Shown: one piece after another, positions 34,826-43,984 of the stretch
Position numbering within the stretch: position 1 is the first letter of the stretch
Layout: each line of letters starts with the position of its first letter
From: an uncultured Cohaesibacter sp.
GTDB taxonomy: Bacteria > Pseudomonadota > Alphaproteobacteria > Rhizobiales > Cohaesibacteraceae
DNA length: 64,000 nt
Assembly (NCBI RefSeq): GCF_963682185.1
Contig: NZ_OY821667.1
Span: 4,725,501-4,789,500, forward strand
Reading direction: 5' to 3'
The notes under the pieces: model-generated
Seen by the model: only the letters and a program-made list of their open reading frames with translations
Database searches by the model: none
What the model was told of the DNA's origin: nothing
Made by a program: the position numbers and the translations under genes

Positions 34826-35425
34826 TCAGGAAGCGGCTTCGAGAAGCTCTGCCACATATTCCCAATTGACCAGATTGTCGAACCAGGCCTCAAGATATTT
34901 CGGGCGCGCGTTGCGATAGTCGATATAGTAGGAATGTTCCCAAACGTCGCAGCCAAGCAGTGGTGTGCCACCATGAACCAGCGGGTTTTCGCCATTCGGG
35001 GTCTTGGTCACAGCAAGCTTGCCGTCTACCAGAGCCAGCCATGCCCAGCCAGAACCAAACTGTGTAACACCAGCATTGATAAAGTCAGCACGGAACTTGT
35101 CCATACCGCCGAGATCTTCGTCGATCTTGGCTGCCAGAGCGCCCGGAACGCCGCCTTCCTTGGCAACAGGTTTCATCCATTTCCAGAAATGAACATGGTT
35201 GTAATGCTGAGCGGCGTTGTTGAAGAGACCGGCATTTTTGCCGAAGCTTTCCTTGATTACGTCTTCAAGGTTTTTGCCTTCCAGACCGGAATCCTTGAGA
35301 AGGTTGTTGCCGTTGGTAACGTACGCCATATGGTGCTTGTCATGGTGGAATTCGAGGGTCTCTGCAGACATGAAATCGCCAAGAGCGTCATAGGCATATG
35401 GAAGTTCGGGAAGTTCAAAAGCCAT
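34826..35425 (-). CDS. sodB: Superoxide dismutase [Fe]
   Basis: The 199-residue enzyme dismutates superoxide in the cytoplasm. Metal ligands by comparison with E. coli SodB are H27 (LEFHHDKHH), H77 (NNAAQHYNHVHFW), D160 and H164 (CDVWEHSYYIDY). The glutamine at 73, in NNAAQ, is the Fe-type hallmark; Mn enzymes have a Gly-His arrangement there. The ATG follows GGAGATATTTCA. A perfect FNR-type box lies 55-68 bases upstream, suggesting oxygen-dependent control. A strong bidirectional terminator follows. Confidence 0.97.
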   Translation of the reverse strand: MAFELPELPYAYDALGDFMSAETLEFHHDKHHMAYVTNGNNLLKDSGLEGKNLEDVIKESFGKNAGLFNNAAQHYNHVHFWKWMKPVAKEGGVPGALAAKIDEDLGGMDKFRADFINAGVTQFGSGWAWLALVDGKLAVTKTPNGENPLVHGGTPLLGCDVWEHSYYIDYRNARPKYLEAWFDNLVNWEYVAELLEAAS

Positions 35426-35478
35426 TGAAATATCTCCATTTAATTGAAAGGACTACCGGCGTGAAAGTCGGAAATAAA

Positions 35479-35494
35479 TTTGATCTGTATCAAA
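35479..35494. promoter_or_regulatory. FNR/FnrL box upstream of sodB
   Basis: TTTGAT-CTGT-ATCAAA contains the exact FNR consensus TTGAT-N4-ATCAA (35480-35493). It lies 54 bases upstream of the sodB ATG, a position suited to repression or overlap with the promoter. Confidence 0.7.
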
Positions 35495-35626
35495 AATAAT
35501 GCTTGTTGCTCATGACCACAAGGGGGAGCCTAAATCATTTTCCTGAAACAGTTTCAAATGTCCGGCTTTCTGGTTGCGGAAGACCAAAAATTCCTGGTCA
35601 GATAGGTTAAGTAACCTACCATCTTC

Positions 35627-36718
35627 TCAATCAATGCGCGAGGAAGCCTTTTGTTCCATGCCGAACAGGGAAATCAGCTTTTCTTCAAAAATTTTTGGAG
35701 AAAAATCTTCTTCACGAACGCGTTCAAAACAGGCCTGTTTGATTCTGTTGATCTGGGGGCGATCTTCCAATAGCTCCTGAAGCTTGACAGCGAGTAGAAA
35801 CGCATCACCGATGGGAACCAGTGGCGCAACCATGCCACCTTTCAGAATATCCATCGGCCCACTGGCGCAAGAAGAAACGCAAGCGATGCCTGCATCCATC
35901 ATCTGACAGAGGGAAAAGGAATAGGGGGCATTGGCTGCTGCAACACAATAGAGATCGAAGGCCTCAGCCATTTCTGCCGCGTCCATCGGGCCCATAAATT
36001 CAACAAAGGGTGCGATATGATCGGCCAGCTCCTTCAGTTCATGCTCTAGCGGACCTTGCCCGGCGATGACAAATTTAGCATCCGGGCTGCTCTGATGCAG
36101 TAGCTGGGCTGCATGAAGGAAGGTGCCCAGTCCGTCTCCTTCTTCAAAGGGGCCGCTTGCTCCAATCGTCAAGGGGGTGTCCTCAGCCGAAGGCAGAGGC
36201 TTGATTTCCGAAAACTGGGTTTCGTAAGGGTAGGGCATAATATCGACAGGGATTTCGCCCTCGAACAAATGCTCCGCCTCTTCTGCAACGCCTGATGTCA
36301 GGGTGACCAGACGGTTGGCATGCTTAAACCCCTCAAGCATATCGTCATGGCAGACACCGATGACCTTGCGTGCGATCTGCCCCAATCCACGACAGGCAAA
36401 GGCTTCATGGCTGATGGCAAAGTCGAAGCGAAAGCGACGCGTTGCTGTCAGAATAGGCCAGAGTTGCGGCGTGCGCTGAAGCAGCTTTCGGGAGAAATCC
36501 GAGACGGGATACATATTGTAGCCCATAGAACGCGCATCCTCGGCAAATGGAGAACCATTGGGTGCCATAATGGTGATGTCAAAGCGCTTGGAATGGGTCA
36601 GGTGATGCAGATAGATGTCATAGGCTTCCAGAATTGCCGCATCCTTCCGCTCTGGCGCAAAAAACAGCAGTGATTTGCGCGGCTGCTCGGGATTGACGTG
36701 ACTATCCATCGTCTGCAT
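35627..36718 (-). CDS. Glycosyltransferase (GT-B fold, family 4-like)
   Basis: This 363-residue protein resembles GT-B glycosyltransferases. The N-terminal half (about 1-165) has Rossmann-like strands (SLLFFAPERKD, FDITIMAPNGSPFAEDARSMGYNMYPV). The C-terminal half carries the donor-binding pattern: TIGASGPFEEGDGLGTFLHAAQLL, KFVIAGQGPLEHELKELA and a late region PYSFSLCQMMDAGIACVSS in place of the usual E-x7-E (here SFSLCQMMDAG). Substrate is unknown; cell-envelope or exopolysaccharide glycan is likely. GGAG lies eight bases before the ATG. No other polysaccharide gene adjoins it. Confidence 0.83.
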   Translation of the reverse strand: MQTMDSHVNPEQPRKSLLFFAPERKDAAILEAYDIYLHHLTHSKRFDITIMAPNGSPFAEDARSMGYNMYPVSDFSRKLLQRTPQLWPILTATRRFRFDFAISHEAFACRGLGQIARKVIGVCHDDMLEGFKHANRLVTLTSGVAEEAEHLFEGEIPVDIMPYPYETQFSEIKPLPSAEDTPLTIGASGPFEEGDGLGTFLHAAQLLHQSSPDAKFVIAGQGPLEHELKELADHIAPFVEFMGPMDAAEMAEAFDLYCVAAANAPYSFSLCQMMDAGIACVSSCASGPMDILKGGMVAPLVPIGDAFLLAVKLQELLEDRPQINRIKQACFERVREEDFSPKIFEEKLISLFGMEQKASSRID

Positions 36719-37035
36719 TCTTGTGTCTCCGGTGGTTGTCTACTTGCAAGGACTTCCATGCAAACTACTGCATAAGGCAATCCACACCACCCTTTGAGTC
36801 TATGACAGAATTCCCGCGTCACTGCAACAAAGTGGCAATATGGAACGAAGCAACGCCACAGATTGGTTGGGAAAACCCTTGATCGCTTGATTTCTGCTCT
36901 GTGATTGGCGAAAAGAAGGAACGCCAGAGCCTGACGGCCGCCAGACCTGTCTCATTTCAAATATGTCGCATATCCGCGACCATTCTCTCTTGTGAATTCA
37001 ACACCAGCTTTTCAATAAATAAAGAAGAAAATGCC
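36719..37035. other. Divergent intergenic region
   Basis: The region between the glycosyltransferase and the D-aminopeptidase holds an inverted repeat ATGCA-AACTAC-TGCAT near 36758. No gene is seen. Confidence 0.45.
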
Positions 37036-38550
37036 ATGACCATTGCTCCAAACTGGCAACAAGCCGAACGAGTCGCCAAAGAAATCAGTTCAGTCTGGAG
37101 CGCCGATGAGCCCGGTGGTGTCATTGTGGCTTTCGATGCCGAAGGGGATAGGGTCTCTGTTGCTGCTGGCCTTGAAAATCTCTCCACGGGCAAAGCCTTT
37201 TCCGATCAGTCCGTGGGCCGCTTTGCCTCGATTACCAAGCATCTTTTCTGCACTCTGGTTCTTCAGCATCCCGATTTGTTGTCTGTTGATGATCGTCTAG
37301 GGACGCATTTGCCTGAGCTTGGAGAGCCACTGGCCAGCGTCACCGTAGGGCAGGCTCTGGATATGAGCGGCGGTCTGCCAGATATGCGTGAATGCCTTTC
37401 GCTGCTGGGCCTGTCGGTTTACACAGAGACAAGCGAAGAGGCCAACCATGCCTTCATGGCTCGCCAGAGGCGGCTTAACTTTGATGCCGGTACCGAAGTG
37501 TCCTATTCCAATACGGGCTACCGGCTGGTTGAAATGATCCTCAAGCGCAAAGGCGTGCTGCTGCGGGATTTCCTCAAAGATATGATCAATACCGAATTGG
37601 GCACCGCTTTTGATGCTCCCCATGTGTGGGCAGAGCCGATCAAGGATCTCTGCCCGGGCTATTGGTTCGATGGTGACAAATGGTTGCAGTCATCTGCCGG
37701 ATTGCAGATCTCTGCTTCAGGCAGCGTAGCAACATCCGCCAGAGACATGAGCAAATGGCTGCGTGCCCTGATGGCAGGGAAAGGCAAATGGGCCGGTATC
37801 CTGGACCAGTTGTCTGCTCCTCGAAAACTCAAAAATGGTACTGCCACCGGCTACGGGCTTGGGATCACGGACACCCAATTGGGAGATCGTGTGCTGATAG
37901 GCCATGGCGGCAGCCATCCCGGCTACAAGGCCTATATCATGATGGATCGGCCAACCGGAACAGGCGTTGTTTTTCTCTCGAACAGAGAAGATGTGGACTC
38001 GCGCGGTACAGCCTCGCGTGTCATGGCGGCCTTGCTCGGTCTGCCCTTGCCCAAAGCAGCAACAACACGCCTTCCTGAAGGACTATATGTAGCGGACAAA
38101 GGCCCATTCTGGCTCGAAGTGGCAGATGGCAACGCGACATGGCTAGATGATGCCTGTGCGCTTTATGAAGAGGGCGATAGCAAAGTGTCCACACGCTCTG
38201 CCACATCCCAGTTGGAGCTTGAATGGGATCGTGAGGCCCTCGTGGGAACGGTGGGTTATGTGCCCCGCCGTTTGGCTCGGGCAACGGCTGGCACAGTTTC
38301 CGATCAGCTCAATGGTTTGTGGCGCAGCGAAGAAGGGGCGTTTCTGGAGATTTCCAACGGACGCCTCACGATGGGGGCGGGCCCCATTCGCCAGAGCGCA
38401 GAGCTCAAGGCTTTGGGCGGTGGGCGCTTTCTGTTTACGATCGTTGACAGTCTTTGGACCAAGCGTGTTTGCTTGAATCTTTTGGGAACGGATCGCTTTG
38501 AATTGGCTCTTAGCCGTGCGCGCATGATTGAATATGAGCGCGTTTGCTGA
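37036..38550 (+). CDS. dap: D-aminopeptidase (DAP/DmpB-like, serine hydrolase S12)
   Basis: The 504-residue protein matches D-aminopeptidase of Ochrobactrum anthropi, a penicillin-recognising serine hydrolase that removes N-terminal D-residues from peptides. Catalytic residues are S65 and K68 (FASITKH), Y157 (YSNTGY) and H290 (HGGSHPGY); the Ochrobactrum enzyme uses S62, K65, Y153 and H287, nearly identical spacing. Two lipocalin-like beta domains follow (about 335-504), as in DAP. I start at ATG 37036, where an AAGAAGAAAA purine run precedes it; an upstream GTG frame is not needed. Beta-lactamase activity is unlikely given the DAP-type C-terminal domains. Confidence 0.9.
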   Translation: MTIAPNWQQAERVAKEISSVWSADEPGGVIVAFDAEGDRVSVAAGLENLSTGKAFSDQSVGRFASITKHLFCTLVLQHPDLLSVDDRLGTHLPELGEPLASVTVGQALDMSGGLPDMRECLSLLGLSVYTETSEEANHAFMARQRRLNFDAGTEVSYSNTGYRLVEMILKRKGVLLRDFLKDMINTELGTAFDAPHVWAEPIKDLCPGYWFDGDKWLQSSAGLQISASGSVATSARDMSKWLRALMAGKGKWAGILDQLSAPRKLKNGTATGYGLGITDTQLGDRVLIGHGGSHPGYKAYIMMDRPTGTGVVFLSNREDVDSRGTASRVMAALLGLPLPKAATTRLPEGLYVADKGPFWLEVADGNATWLDDACALYEEGDSKVSTRSATSQLELEWDREALVGTVGYVPRRLARATAGTVSDQLNGLWRSEEGAFLEISNGRLTMGAGPIRQSAELKALGGGRFLFTIVDSLWTKRVCLNLLGTDRFELALSRARMIEYERVC

Positions 38551-38917
38551 TCACGATTGTGTGAAGTGGAGAATAGGTGGAACCAGATTTTGGCTGTTTT
38601 TTGCGAAATTCTACAGCATTCAATAGTTTTCATGCGTTGAATAAGTCGCAGGAAATAGTTTTGCGGGTTCAGCTTATTGTTTTAAATATATGTGAACTTT
38701 AAAGATGTATATTCTGATTGTAGGTCTTTTACTGGGTAAAAATAGTATCGCATATATTTGTTTAAGATATGTTTGAATTTGGAAATGCCATAGTTTCTAT
38801 CAGACATATACTTGGCAATAAAGTCATACAAAACTAGACCCATTTAACGCATCAAATCTTGTGGTACTTATAATATTACAAAATTTGAATATTATAATAT
38901 TCTGAAGGAGAGCGACC
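38551..38917. other. AT-rich intergenic region
   Basis: This 367-base stretch is visibly richer in A and T than its surroundings and contains many TATA- and AATATT-like words. A perfect 16-bp palindrome lies at 38887-38902. It may be a recently acquired or silenced promoter region. Confidence 0.55.
38887..38902. promoter_or_regulatory. 16-bp perfect palindrome before the acetyltransferase start
   Basis: GAATATTATAATATTC is fully self-complementary and ends two bases before the GAAGGAG ribosome site. It could be an operator or a small leader hairpin. Confidence 0.45.
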
Positions 38918-40018
38918 GTGCCTTTCAGCGACAACTACGAAATCCAAACCCATAATGAGTTTGATTTCGAAGGCGAAGATTATCGCTCACTTTTTGAGGC
39001 TAGCAACGCCACTGTCTTTCAGAAGCCGCAATGGCTGACGCTGATTTACAAACGTTTGGTCTCTGATTTGCAGGCCAAGCCACTGATCATATCCGTTCGC
39101 AAAAGAGACACAGGCCAACTCTGTCTGCTCTTGCCACTGCTGCGCACGTCCTATCTGGGACTGGCATGCATTGAGCCTGCCGATCTCGGTACGGCTGACT
39201 ATAACGCCATCGTGTATGATCCTGCTTTCGAAGATGAGTTGTTGAGCGATGGCCAGATTAGCAACGTACTGCTCTCTCTGCTGAAACCCTGCCATTTGGT
39301 CTTTTTTAGGAAGATGCTGGGGGATAGCAAGATGCTTGCCCATTTGCTGGGTAAGGTGACGGTCGGCGATATGGACTCGTCTGGACATGCCATGCCTATT
39401 TGGGCGCCCTATGATGAGTGGCGAACAGAAATCCTCTCCAATAAGCTCAGGACCGGACTGCGTCGCAAACACAGAAAGCTCGTCGCAATCGGAGAGGTTT
39501 CTCTCAGGATCTGCAAAGAGGAAGACGACATCAAGGCGGTTATGAAGGCGTTGCAGGATCAACGTCGGGATCGCTATTCTGATGATCTGTTTTTGGAAGA
39601 CAGTTATTTCGAATTCTACAGTGCAGTTGCGCTGGAGGGCGTCGAAACCGGATTATCCGAGCTTTCAGCGCTCTATGTGGGTGATGACATCATCGGCATC
39701 GAACTCGGCTTTATTCATGATCAATGCTATCATTTCATTCTCTCTGGCATGCAGGGAGGAGACTATTACAAAATGTCTCCTGGGCTGCAACTGATTGACT
39801 ATATTCTCGACCATCGCGTCGCGTTGGGAGACACCCGTATCGACTTCACGATCGGGGATGAAGAATATAAAAGCAGTTTTGGCGCCAAGCCGACAAGATT
39901 GCGCTTGATGGCAAGGCCAATGACGCTGCTTGGACGTCTCGCTTTGAAAACCTATATGCAGGGCGGACCGGTCAAGGACTTCGCCAAGCGCCTAGTTGCC
40001 ATGGCCAGAAAAAAATAG
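38918..40018 (+). CDS. GNAT/FemAB-like acyltransferase (BioF2/CelD-like)
   Basis: The 366-residue protein fits the acetyltransferase_6 (BioF2-like, CelD) family, made of tandem GNAT-like folds. Signatures are ASNATVFQKPQWLTLIYK near residue 30, TGLRRKHRKLVAIGEVSLRI near 180-200 and SALYVGDDIIGIELGFIHDQCYHFILSGMQGGDYYKMSPGLQLIDYILD. The final IDFTIGDEEYKSSFGAKPTRL is the usual closing motif. Such proteins are linked to exopolysaccharide or cellulose synthesis and capsule decoration. The GTG start is chosen because AAGGAG lies seven bases upstream. An AT-rich promoter and a terminator flank it. Confidence 0.85.
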   Translation: MPFSDNYEIQTHNEFDFEGEDYRSLFEASNATVFQKPQWLTLIYKRLVSDLQAKPLIISVRKRDTGQLCLLLPLLRTSYLGLACIEPADLGTADYNAIVYDPAFEDELLSDGQISNVLLSLLKPCHLVFFRKMLGDSKMLAHLLGKVTVGDMDSSGHAMPIWAPYDEWRTEILSNKLRTGLRRKHRKLVAIGEVSLRICKEEDDIKAVMKALQDQRRDRYSDDLFLEDSYFEFYSAVALEGVETGLSELSALYVGDDIIGIELGFIHDQCYHFILSGMQGGDYYKMSPGLQLIDYILDHRVALGDTRIDFTIGDEEYKSSFGAKPTRLRLMARPMTLLGRLALKTYMQGGPVKDFAKRLVAMARKK

Positions 40019-40054
40019 AGCATCATGTTGAATCAACTACCCTGCGTTCAACCA

Positions 40055-40093
40055 AAAAAGACCGCCTGACAGAGATCTGCAGGCGGTCTTTTT
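40055..40093. terminator. Bidirectional terminator
   Basis: AAAAAGACCGCCTG (40055-40068) pairs with CAGGCGGTCTTTTT (40080-40093). It separates the convergent acyltransferase and oligopeptidase B genes. Confidence 0.93.
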
Positions 40094-40123
40094 AACTGAT
40101 GTCACGAAGGCAAAAATGAAGGC

Positions 40124-42247
40124 CTAAAGCTTGCCGCTTACCTTGATGGCAAAGGCATATTCCAGAGCCGTTTCCTTGAGGCGATCAAACCGCCCGGACG
40201 CCCCGGCATGTCCGCTGCCCATATTGATCTTGAGCAGCAGCAGATTGTCATCCGTGCGTTTCTCTCTCAACTTGGCGACCCATTTTGCCGGTTCCCAATA
40301 GGTGACGCGCGGGTCGGTGAGGCCTCCAACGGCGAGAATGGCCGGGTATGCCTGCTCGGTGACATTGTCATATGGGCTGTAGGCCGCGATATATTTATAT
40401 TCTTCTTCGGAGGCAATCGGGTTGCCCCATTCCGGCCATTCGGGCGGTGTCAGTGGCAATGTGTCATCGAGCATGGTGTTGAGCACATCAACAAAGGGCA
40501 CGATGGCCAGAATGCCTGAGAAGAGGTTGGGCGCCATATTGGTAACTGCGCCCATCAGCATGCCGCCGGCCGAGCCTCCTTCGGCAACAATCTTGCCTTC
40601 CGAGGTGTAGCCTTCCGCGACCAAAAATTCTCCGGCAGAAATGAAATCCTTGAAGGTGTTGGTCTTGGTTCCGCGTTTGCCATTGGTGTACCAGGCAAAG
40701 CCCTTTTCCTTGCCGCCGCGGATATGGGCGATAGCATAGACAAAACCGCGATCCACCAGCGACAGAGCCGTGGTTGAGAAGCTGGCCGGAATCGAGATGC
40801 CGTAAGAACCATAGCCATAAAGCAGGCAGGGGGCGGAGCCATCAAGTGCCGTGTCCTTGCGATAGAGCAGGGTCACGGGTACCAGTTCTCCATCATGGGC
40901 AGGCGCCATCAAACGGCGGGTGACATAGTCCTCCGGTTCATGCCCTGACGGCACTTCCTGCTCCTTGCGCAAGGTGCGTGACCGGCTGGACATGTTGTAA
41001 TCATAAATCCGGCTTGGGGTTGTCATTGACGAATAGGAGAAGCGGACGGTATCTGTATCAAACTCTAAGGAACCGTGGAAGCCGAGGGCATAGGCTTCTT
41101 CTTCAAAGGCAATGGCATGCTGCGCTCCATTGCGAAGGCTGCGGATCTGGATGCGTGGCAGGCCGTTCTCCCGCTCCATCCAAACCAGAAATTCCTTGAA
41201 GATGCTATGGCTGAGTATAAGCCGCCCGGCCTGATGCGGCACGAGATCCTTCCAGTGGATGCGGCCAGACATTGTCGGGGCTGCAGTCACAAGCTTGAAG
41301 TCTTCTGCATCGTCGGCATTGGTCAGGATATAGAGAAGGCCCTGACCTTCATCGACGCTATATTCAATGCCCGTTTCGCGTTCTGCGATGAGGCGGGGCT
41401 TGCTCGCATTGTCTTTGGCGCTCAGCAAATAGCATTCACTGGTCTGGTGATCGTGGCAATCGATGAAGATATAATTTCCGGATTGGCTTTTGCCCAACCC
41501 GACAAAAAAGCCCGCATCGGATTCTTCATACAGCAGTTCATCGGCTGATTGCTCGGTGCCCAGTTTGTGACGGAAAACCCGGCTTGGCCGGTGGTTGTCA
41601 TCCTGCCAGGTGTAATAGAGATGCGTGCTGTCTTCGCTCCAGACAACGCCGCCAGTAGTGCGCTCGATCAGATCTGCGGTTTCTTCGCCGGTGCTGAGAT
41701 CGCGAATGCGAATGGTGAAATATTCAGACCCCTTGGTGTCCACGGCCCAGGCAAGCTTGCTGTGGTCGGGGCTGTGGGAGAGCGATGCAAGGCGGAAGAA
41801 ATCCTCGCCTTCTGCTTCCTTGTTGCCGTCCAGCAGAATGGTTTCGTCTCCCCCATCGCGCGGGATACGAACATAGAGCGGATATTGACCACCCAGCACA
41901 TAGCGCGTGCCATAGGCATAGGGGCCATCAGGAGCGGGCACCGAGCTGTCATCTTCCTTGATGCGACCCTTCATTTCTTCAAACAGCTTGGCCTGCAGTT
42001 CTTCGGTGTCGGCCATTTCCTTGACCGTATAGTCATTCTCGGCTTCGAGATAAGCTTCGATATCATCGTCAAGAACCTCACGCCCCTTTTGCATGACCTC
42101 CTGCCAATTGTCGGCGCGCAGCCATGCATAATCGTCGCTAAGCTCTATCCCGTGATTGGTCACACGGTGATCGCGTTTTTCCGCTCTTAGTGCGAGAGAA
42201 GGGAAAGCGGCTTTGGTGAAAGAAGACCTGTTCTGTGATGACATCAT
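40124..42247 (-). CDS. ptrB: Oligopeptidase B (S9A serine peptidase)
   Basis: The 707-residue enzyme cleaves after Arg or Lys in short peptides. The N-terminal beta-propeller spans roughly residues 80-430, and the alpha/beta-hydrolase domain follows. The catalytic triad is S559 (EGGSAGGM), D645 (GGLTDPRV) and H680 (GSGHAGASGRF), at nearly the same spacing as E. coli OpdB (532, 617, 652). The acidic FVDVLNTMLDDTLPLTPPEWPEWGNP segment is the OpdB-type substrate-binding region. The ATG at 42247 is followed immediately by another ATG. The gene stands alone. Confidence 0.96.
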   Translation of the reverse strand: MMSSQNRSSFTKAAFPSLALRAEKRDHRVTNHGIELSDDYAWLRADNWQEVMQKGREVLDDDIEAYLEAENDYTVKEMADTEELQAKLFEEMKGRIKEDDSSVPAPDGPYAYGTRYVLGGQYPLYVRIPRDGGDETILLDGNKEAEGEDFFRLASLSHSPDHSKLAWAVDTKGSEYFTIRIRDLSTGEETADLIERTTGGVVWSEDSTHLYYTWQDDNHRPSRVFRHKLGTEQSADELLYEESDAGFFVGLGKSQSGNYIFIDCHDHQTSECYLLSAKDNASKPRLIAERETGIEYSVDEGQGLLYILTNADDAEDFKLVTAAPTMSGRIHWKDLVPHQAGRLILSHSIFKEFLVWMERENGLPRIQIRSLRNGAQHAIAFEEEAYALGFHGSLEFDTDTVRFSYSSMTTPSRIYDYNMSSRSRTLRKEQEVPSGHEPEDYVTRRLMAPAHDGELVPVTLLYRKDTALDGSAPCLLYGYGSYGISIPASFSTTALSLVDRGFVYAIAHIRGGKEKGFAWYTNGKRGTKTNTFKDFISAGEFLVAEGYTSEGKIVAEGGSAGGMLMGAVTNMAPNLFSGILAIVPFVDVLNTMLDDTLPLTPPEWPEWGNPIASEEEYKYIAAYSPYDNVTEQAYPAILAVGGLTDPRVTYWEPAKWVAKLREKRTDDNLLLLKINMGSGHAGASGRFDRLKETALEYAFAIKVSGKL

Positions 42248-42519
42248 ACGACCTTGTTAAACGGCAATAATTCTAGACTACACCTATGATCTTCATGCTG
42301 AATGTGCAAGTGCGATAATCAAGGTGAGGAGAGCCTGAGCCCTCTTCATGGTTCGGTTCATTGACGTGGCTCTGTTAAGACAAGGCCTATTTAGAGGCAT
42401 TTGGACCGGTTTGACCTGTCTTTTGTTGCAAAATCTCGCGCAGATGCTAGCAATATGGCAACAAATTCTGGCGCCTCATTCCTTCCGCCCCTTGCCAGAT
42501 AAGAACAAGGAGCCTTCTT

Positions 42520-42855
42520 ATGCCGCATATGGTTATCTCCTACGCCAAACCTCTCGAAGATAAAGCTGATATCAAAAAGATTGTTCAAACCGTTTGGGAA
42601 ACGGCCGAAAAATCCGGTCTGTTCACGCCAGCCGCGATCAAGGCGCGGGCATTGCCGATTGAGCATTTTGTCACCGGCGGTTCTGATCAACTGTTTGTGC
42701 ATGTAGAAGCCAAGATGTTTGGCGGTCGCACCGAAGAGCAAAAGAAGACACTGACCAAAAGCATGTTCGATGCGGTGTCTGGATTGGTCGAGAAGGATGT
42801 CGCCGTGAGCGCTGAAGCGATCGATATGGATAAGGCGACCTATTCCAAGTCATAA
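42520..42855 (+). CDS. 5-carboxymethyl-2-hydroxymuconate delta-isomerase-like protein (CHMI)
   Basis: The 111-residue protein belongs to the CHMI branch of the tautomerase superfamily. It begins MPHMVISYA, so removal of Met leaves the catalytic Pro1. The central LPIEHFVTGGSDQLFVHVEAKMFGGRTEEQKKTLTKSMFDAV matches the family. CHMI acts in homoprotocatechuate (4-hydroxyphenylacetate) degradation, but no pathway partner is adjacent, so the substrate is uncertain. AGGAG precedes the ATG by seven bases. Confidence 0.88.
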   Translation: MPHMVISYAKPLEDKADIKKIVQTVWETAEKSGLFTPAAIKARALPIEHFVTGGSDQLFVHVEAKMFGGRTEEQKKTLTKSMFDAVSGLVEKDVAVSAEAIDMDKATYSKS

Positions 42856-42980
42856 GATGCGCTCTAGTTCCCGCATAGCAAAGATCTTGCGCGAAAGGCT
42901 GGTTGCTGCGATCTTTGATCGGTCGCGCTGGGCCTTTCTATTTCTGGAAGGCAAGCGGTTATAATGACTGCGCAGCAGGA

Positions 42981-43499
42981 TCAGGATGCTTTTTGCTTAT
43001 TACGGCGGAAGGATATGACGCCAATTGCGAGGCTTGTCAGGGCAATGACCAGTCCCGCCGAAAGGGCCTGCATCGGGCCGAGCGTGTCAGCTTTCCTTAG
43101 TACAGCCTCATCGGGTGTCGCAGGATTGTAATGAACCGTGACATCGGTGCCTTGCGGCAGATCCTCAATTTCGGTTTCTGCCACCCCGCGCAAAGTGCGC
43201 GCCGGATGATGAATACTCAACTGGTCACCAATCATGAATGTCCCATCCACCTCATAACGATAGCGAACATGAGGTTGGTACATCTCTATTGGAGTGCCGT
43301 TTGCCTTGGTCTGCGTAAGAGACTCCACATGGCTTTCCAGAATCTGGCCGGGTGTCGCTTGCCAGCTATCCGGAACTTGGGCTTGTTGTAGCCCCATCCA
43401 ACCCAACCCTGCATAAACGAAGCCCCCAAGAGAAATCGCAAGCATGAAATAGCTAAGGATACAAGGGGACGCATTGGGGCAGGATGCCGGTTTGCTCAT
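42981..43499 (-). CDS. DUF3592 membrane protein
   Basis: The 172-residue protein has two hydrophobic helices (about 14-36 and 142-163) flanking an extracytoplasmic domain of about 100 residues. That domain has the DUF3592 pattern: WQATPGQILESHVES, YQPHVRYRYEVDGTFMIGDQL and GTDVTVHYNPATPDEAVL. The family is of unknown function. It lies on the same strand as MsrB, 86 bases further along, but whether they share a transcript is unclear. Confidence 0.87.
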   Translation of the reverse strand: MSKPASCPNASPCILSYFMLAISLGGFVYAGLGWMGLQQAQVPDSWQATPGQILESHVESLTQTKANGTPIEMYQPHVRYRYEVDGTFMIGDQLSIHHPARTLRGVAETEIEDLPQGTDVTVHYNPATPDEAVLRKADTLGPMQALSAGLVIALTSLAIGVISFRRNKQKAS

Positions 43500-43585
43500 G
43501 GAAACCTCCGCTTGGTTTGAGACAGGGCGACCTTAAGGGCCTGAACGCAAAAAGCAAGATGCCAATGAGTGGGGTAGCCAGAAGC

Positions 43586-43984
43586 TTATGCGTCTTCCGG
43601 CTCAAAACGCAGTGCGACACCATTCATGCAATAGCGCAGGCCGGTCGGCATTGGGCCATCATCAAAGACATGACCCAGATGCGAACCGCAATTTGCACAG
43701 CGAATTTCGGTTCTTTCCATAAAAAGACTGTGATCGGAATGCTCTGTCACGGCCTCTGCATCTGCTGATTCATAAAAGCTGGGCCAACCGCACCCTGCAT
43801 CAAACTTCGAATCCGATGTAAAAAGACGCGTTCCGCAAGCAACACAGTAATATTCGCCCGTTCTATTCTCGAAATTGAGCGGTGAGGACCCAGGACGTTC
43901 CGTGCCATGTTGTCGCATCACATGGTATTGTTCATCGGTTAGTAATTGCTTCCACTCTTCTTCTTTCTTTAATTCTTTTGTCAT
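43586..43984 (-). CDS. msrB: Peptide-methionine (R)-S-oxide reductase
   Basis: The 132-residue enzyme reduces methionine-R-sulfoxide in oxidised proteins. Zinc is held by two CxxC pairs, C47/C50 (YYCVACGT) and C96/C99 (RCANCGSH). The catalytic cysteine is C119 in LRYCMNGVAL. CGWPSFYE and GHVFDDGP are also diagnostic. I start at ATG 43984, where GGGAG lies seven bases upstream, and not at an in-frame start at 44020. It fits with the nearby Fe-SOD and NsrR-like genes as part of oxidative-stress functions, though it is not in their operons. Confidence 0.95.
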   Translation of the reverse strand: MTKELKKEEEWKQLLTDEQYHVMRQHGTERPGSSPLNFENRTGEYYCVACGTRLFTSDSKFDAGCGWPSFYESADAEAVTEHSDHSLFMERTEIRCANCGSHLGHVFDDGPMPTGLRYCMNGVALRFEPEDA

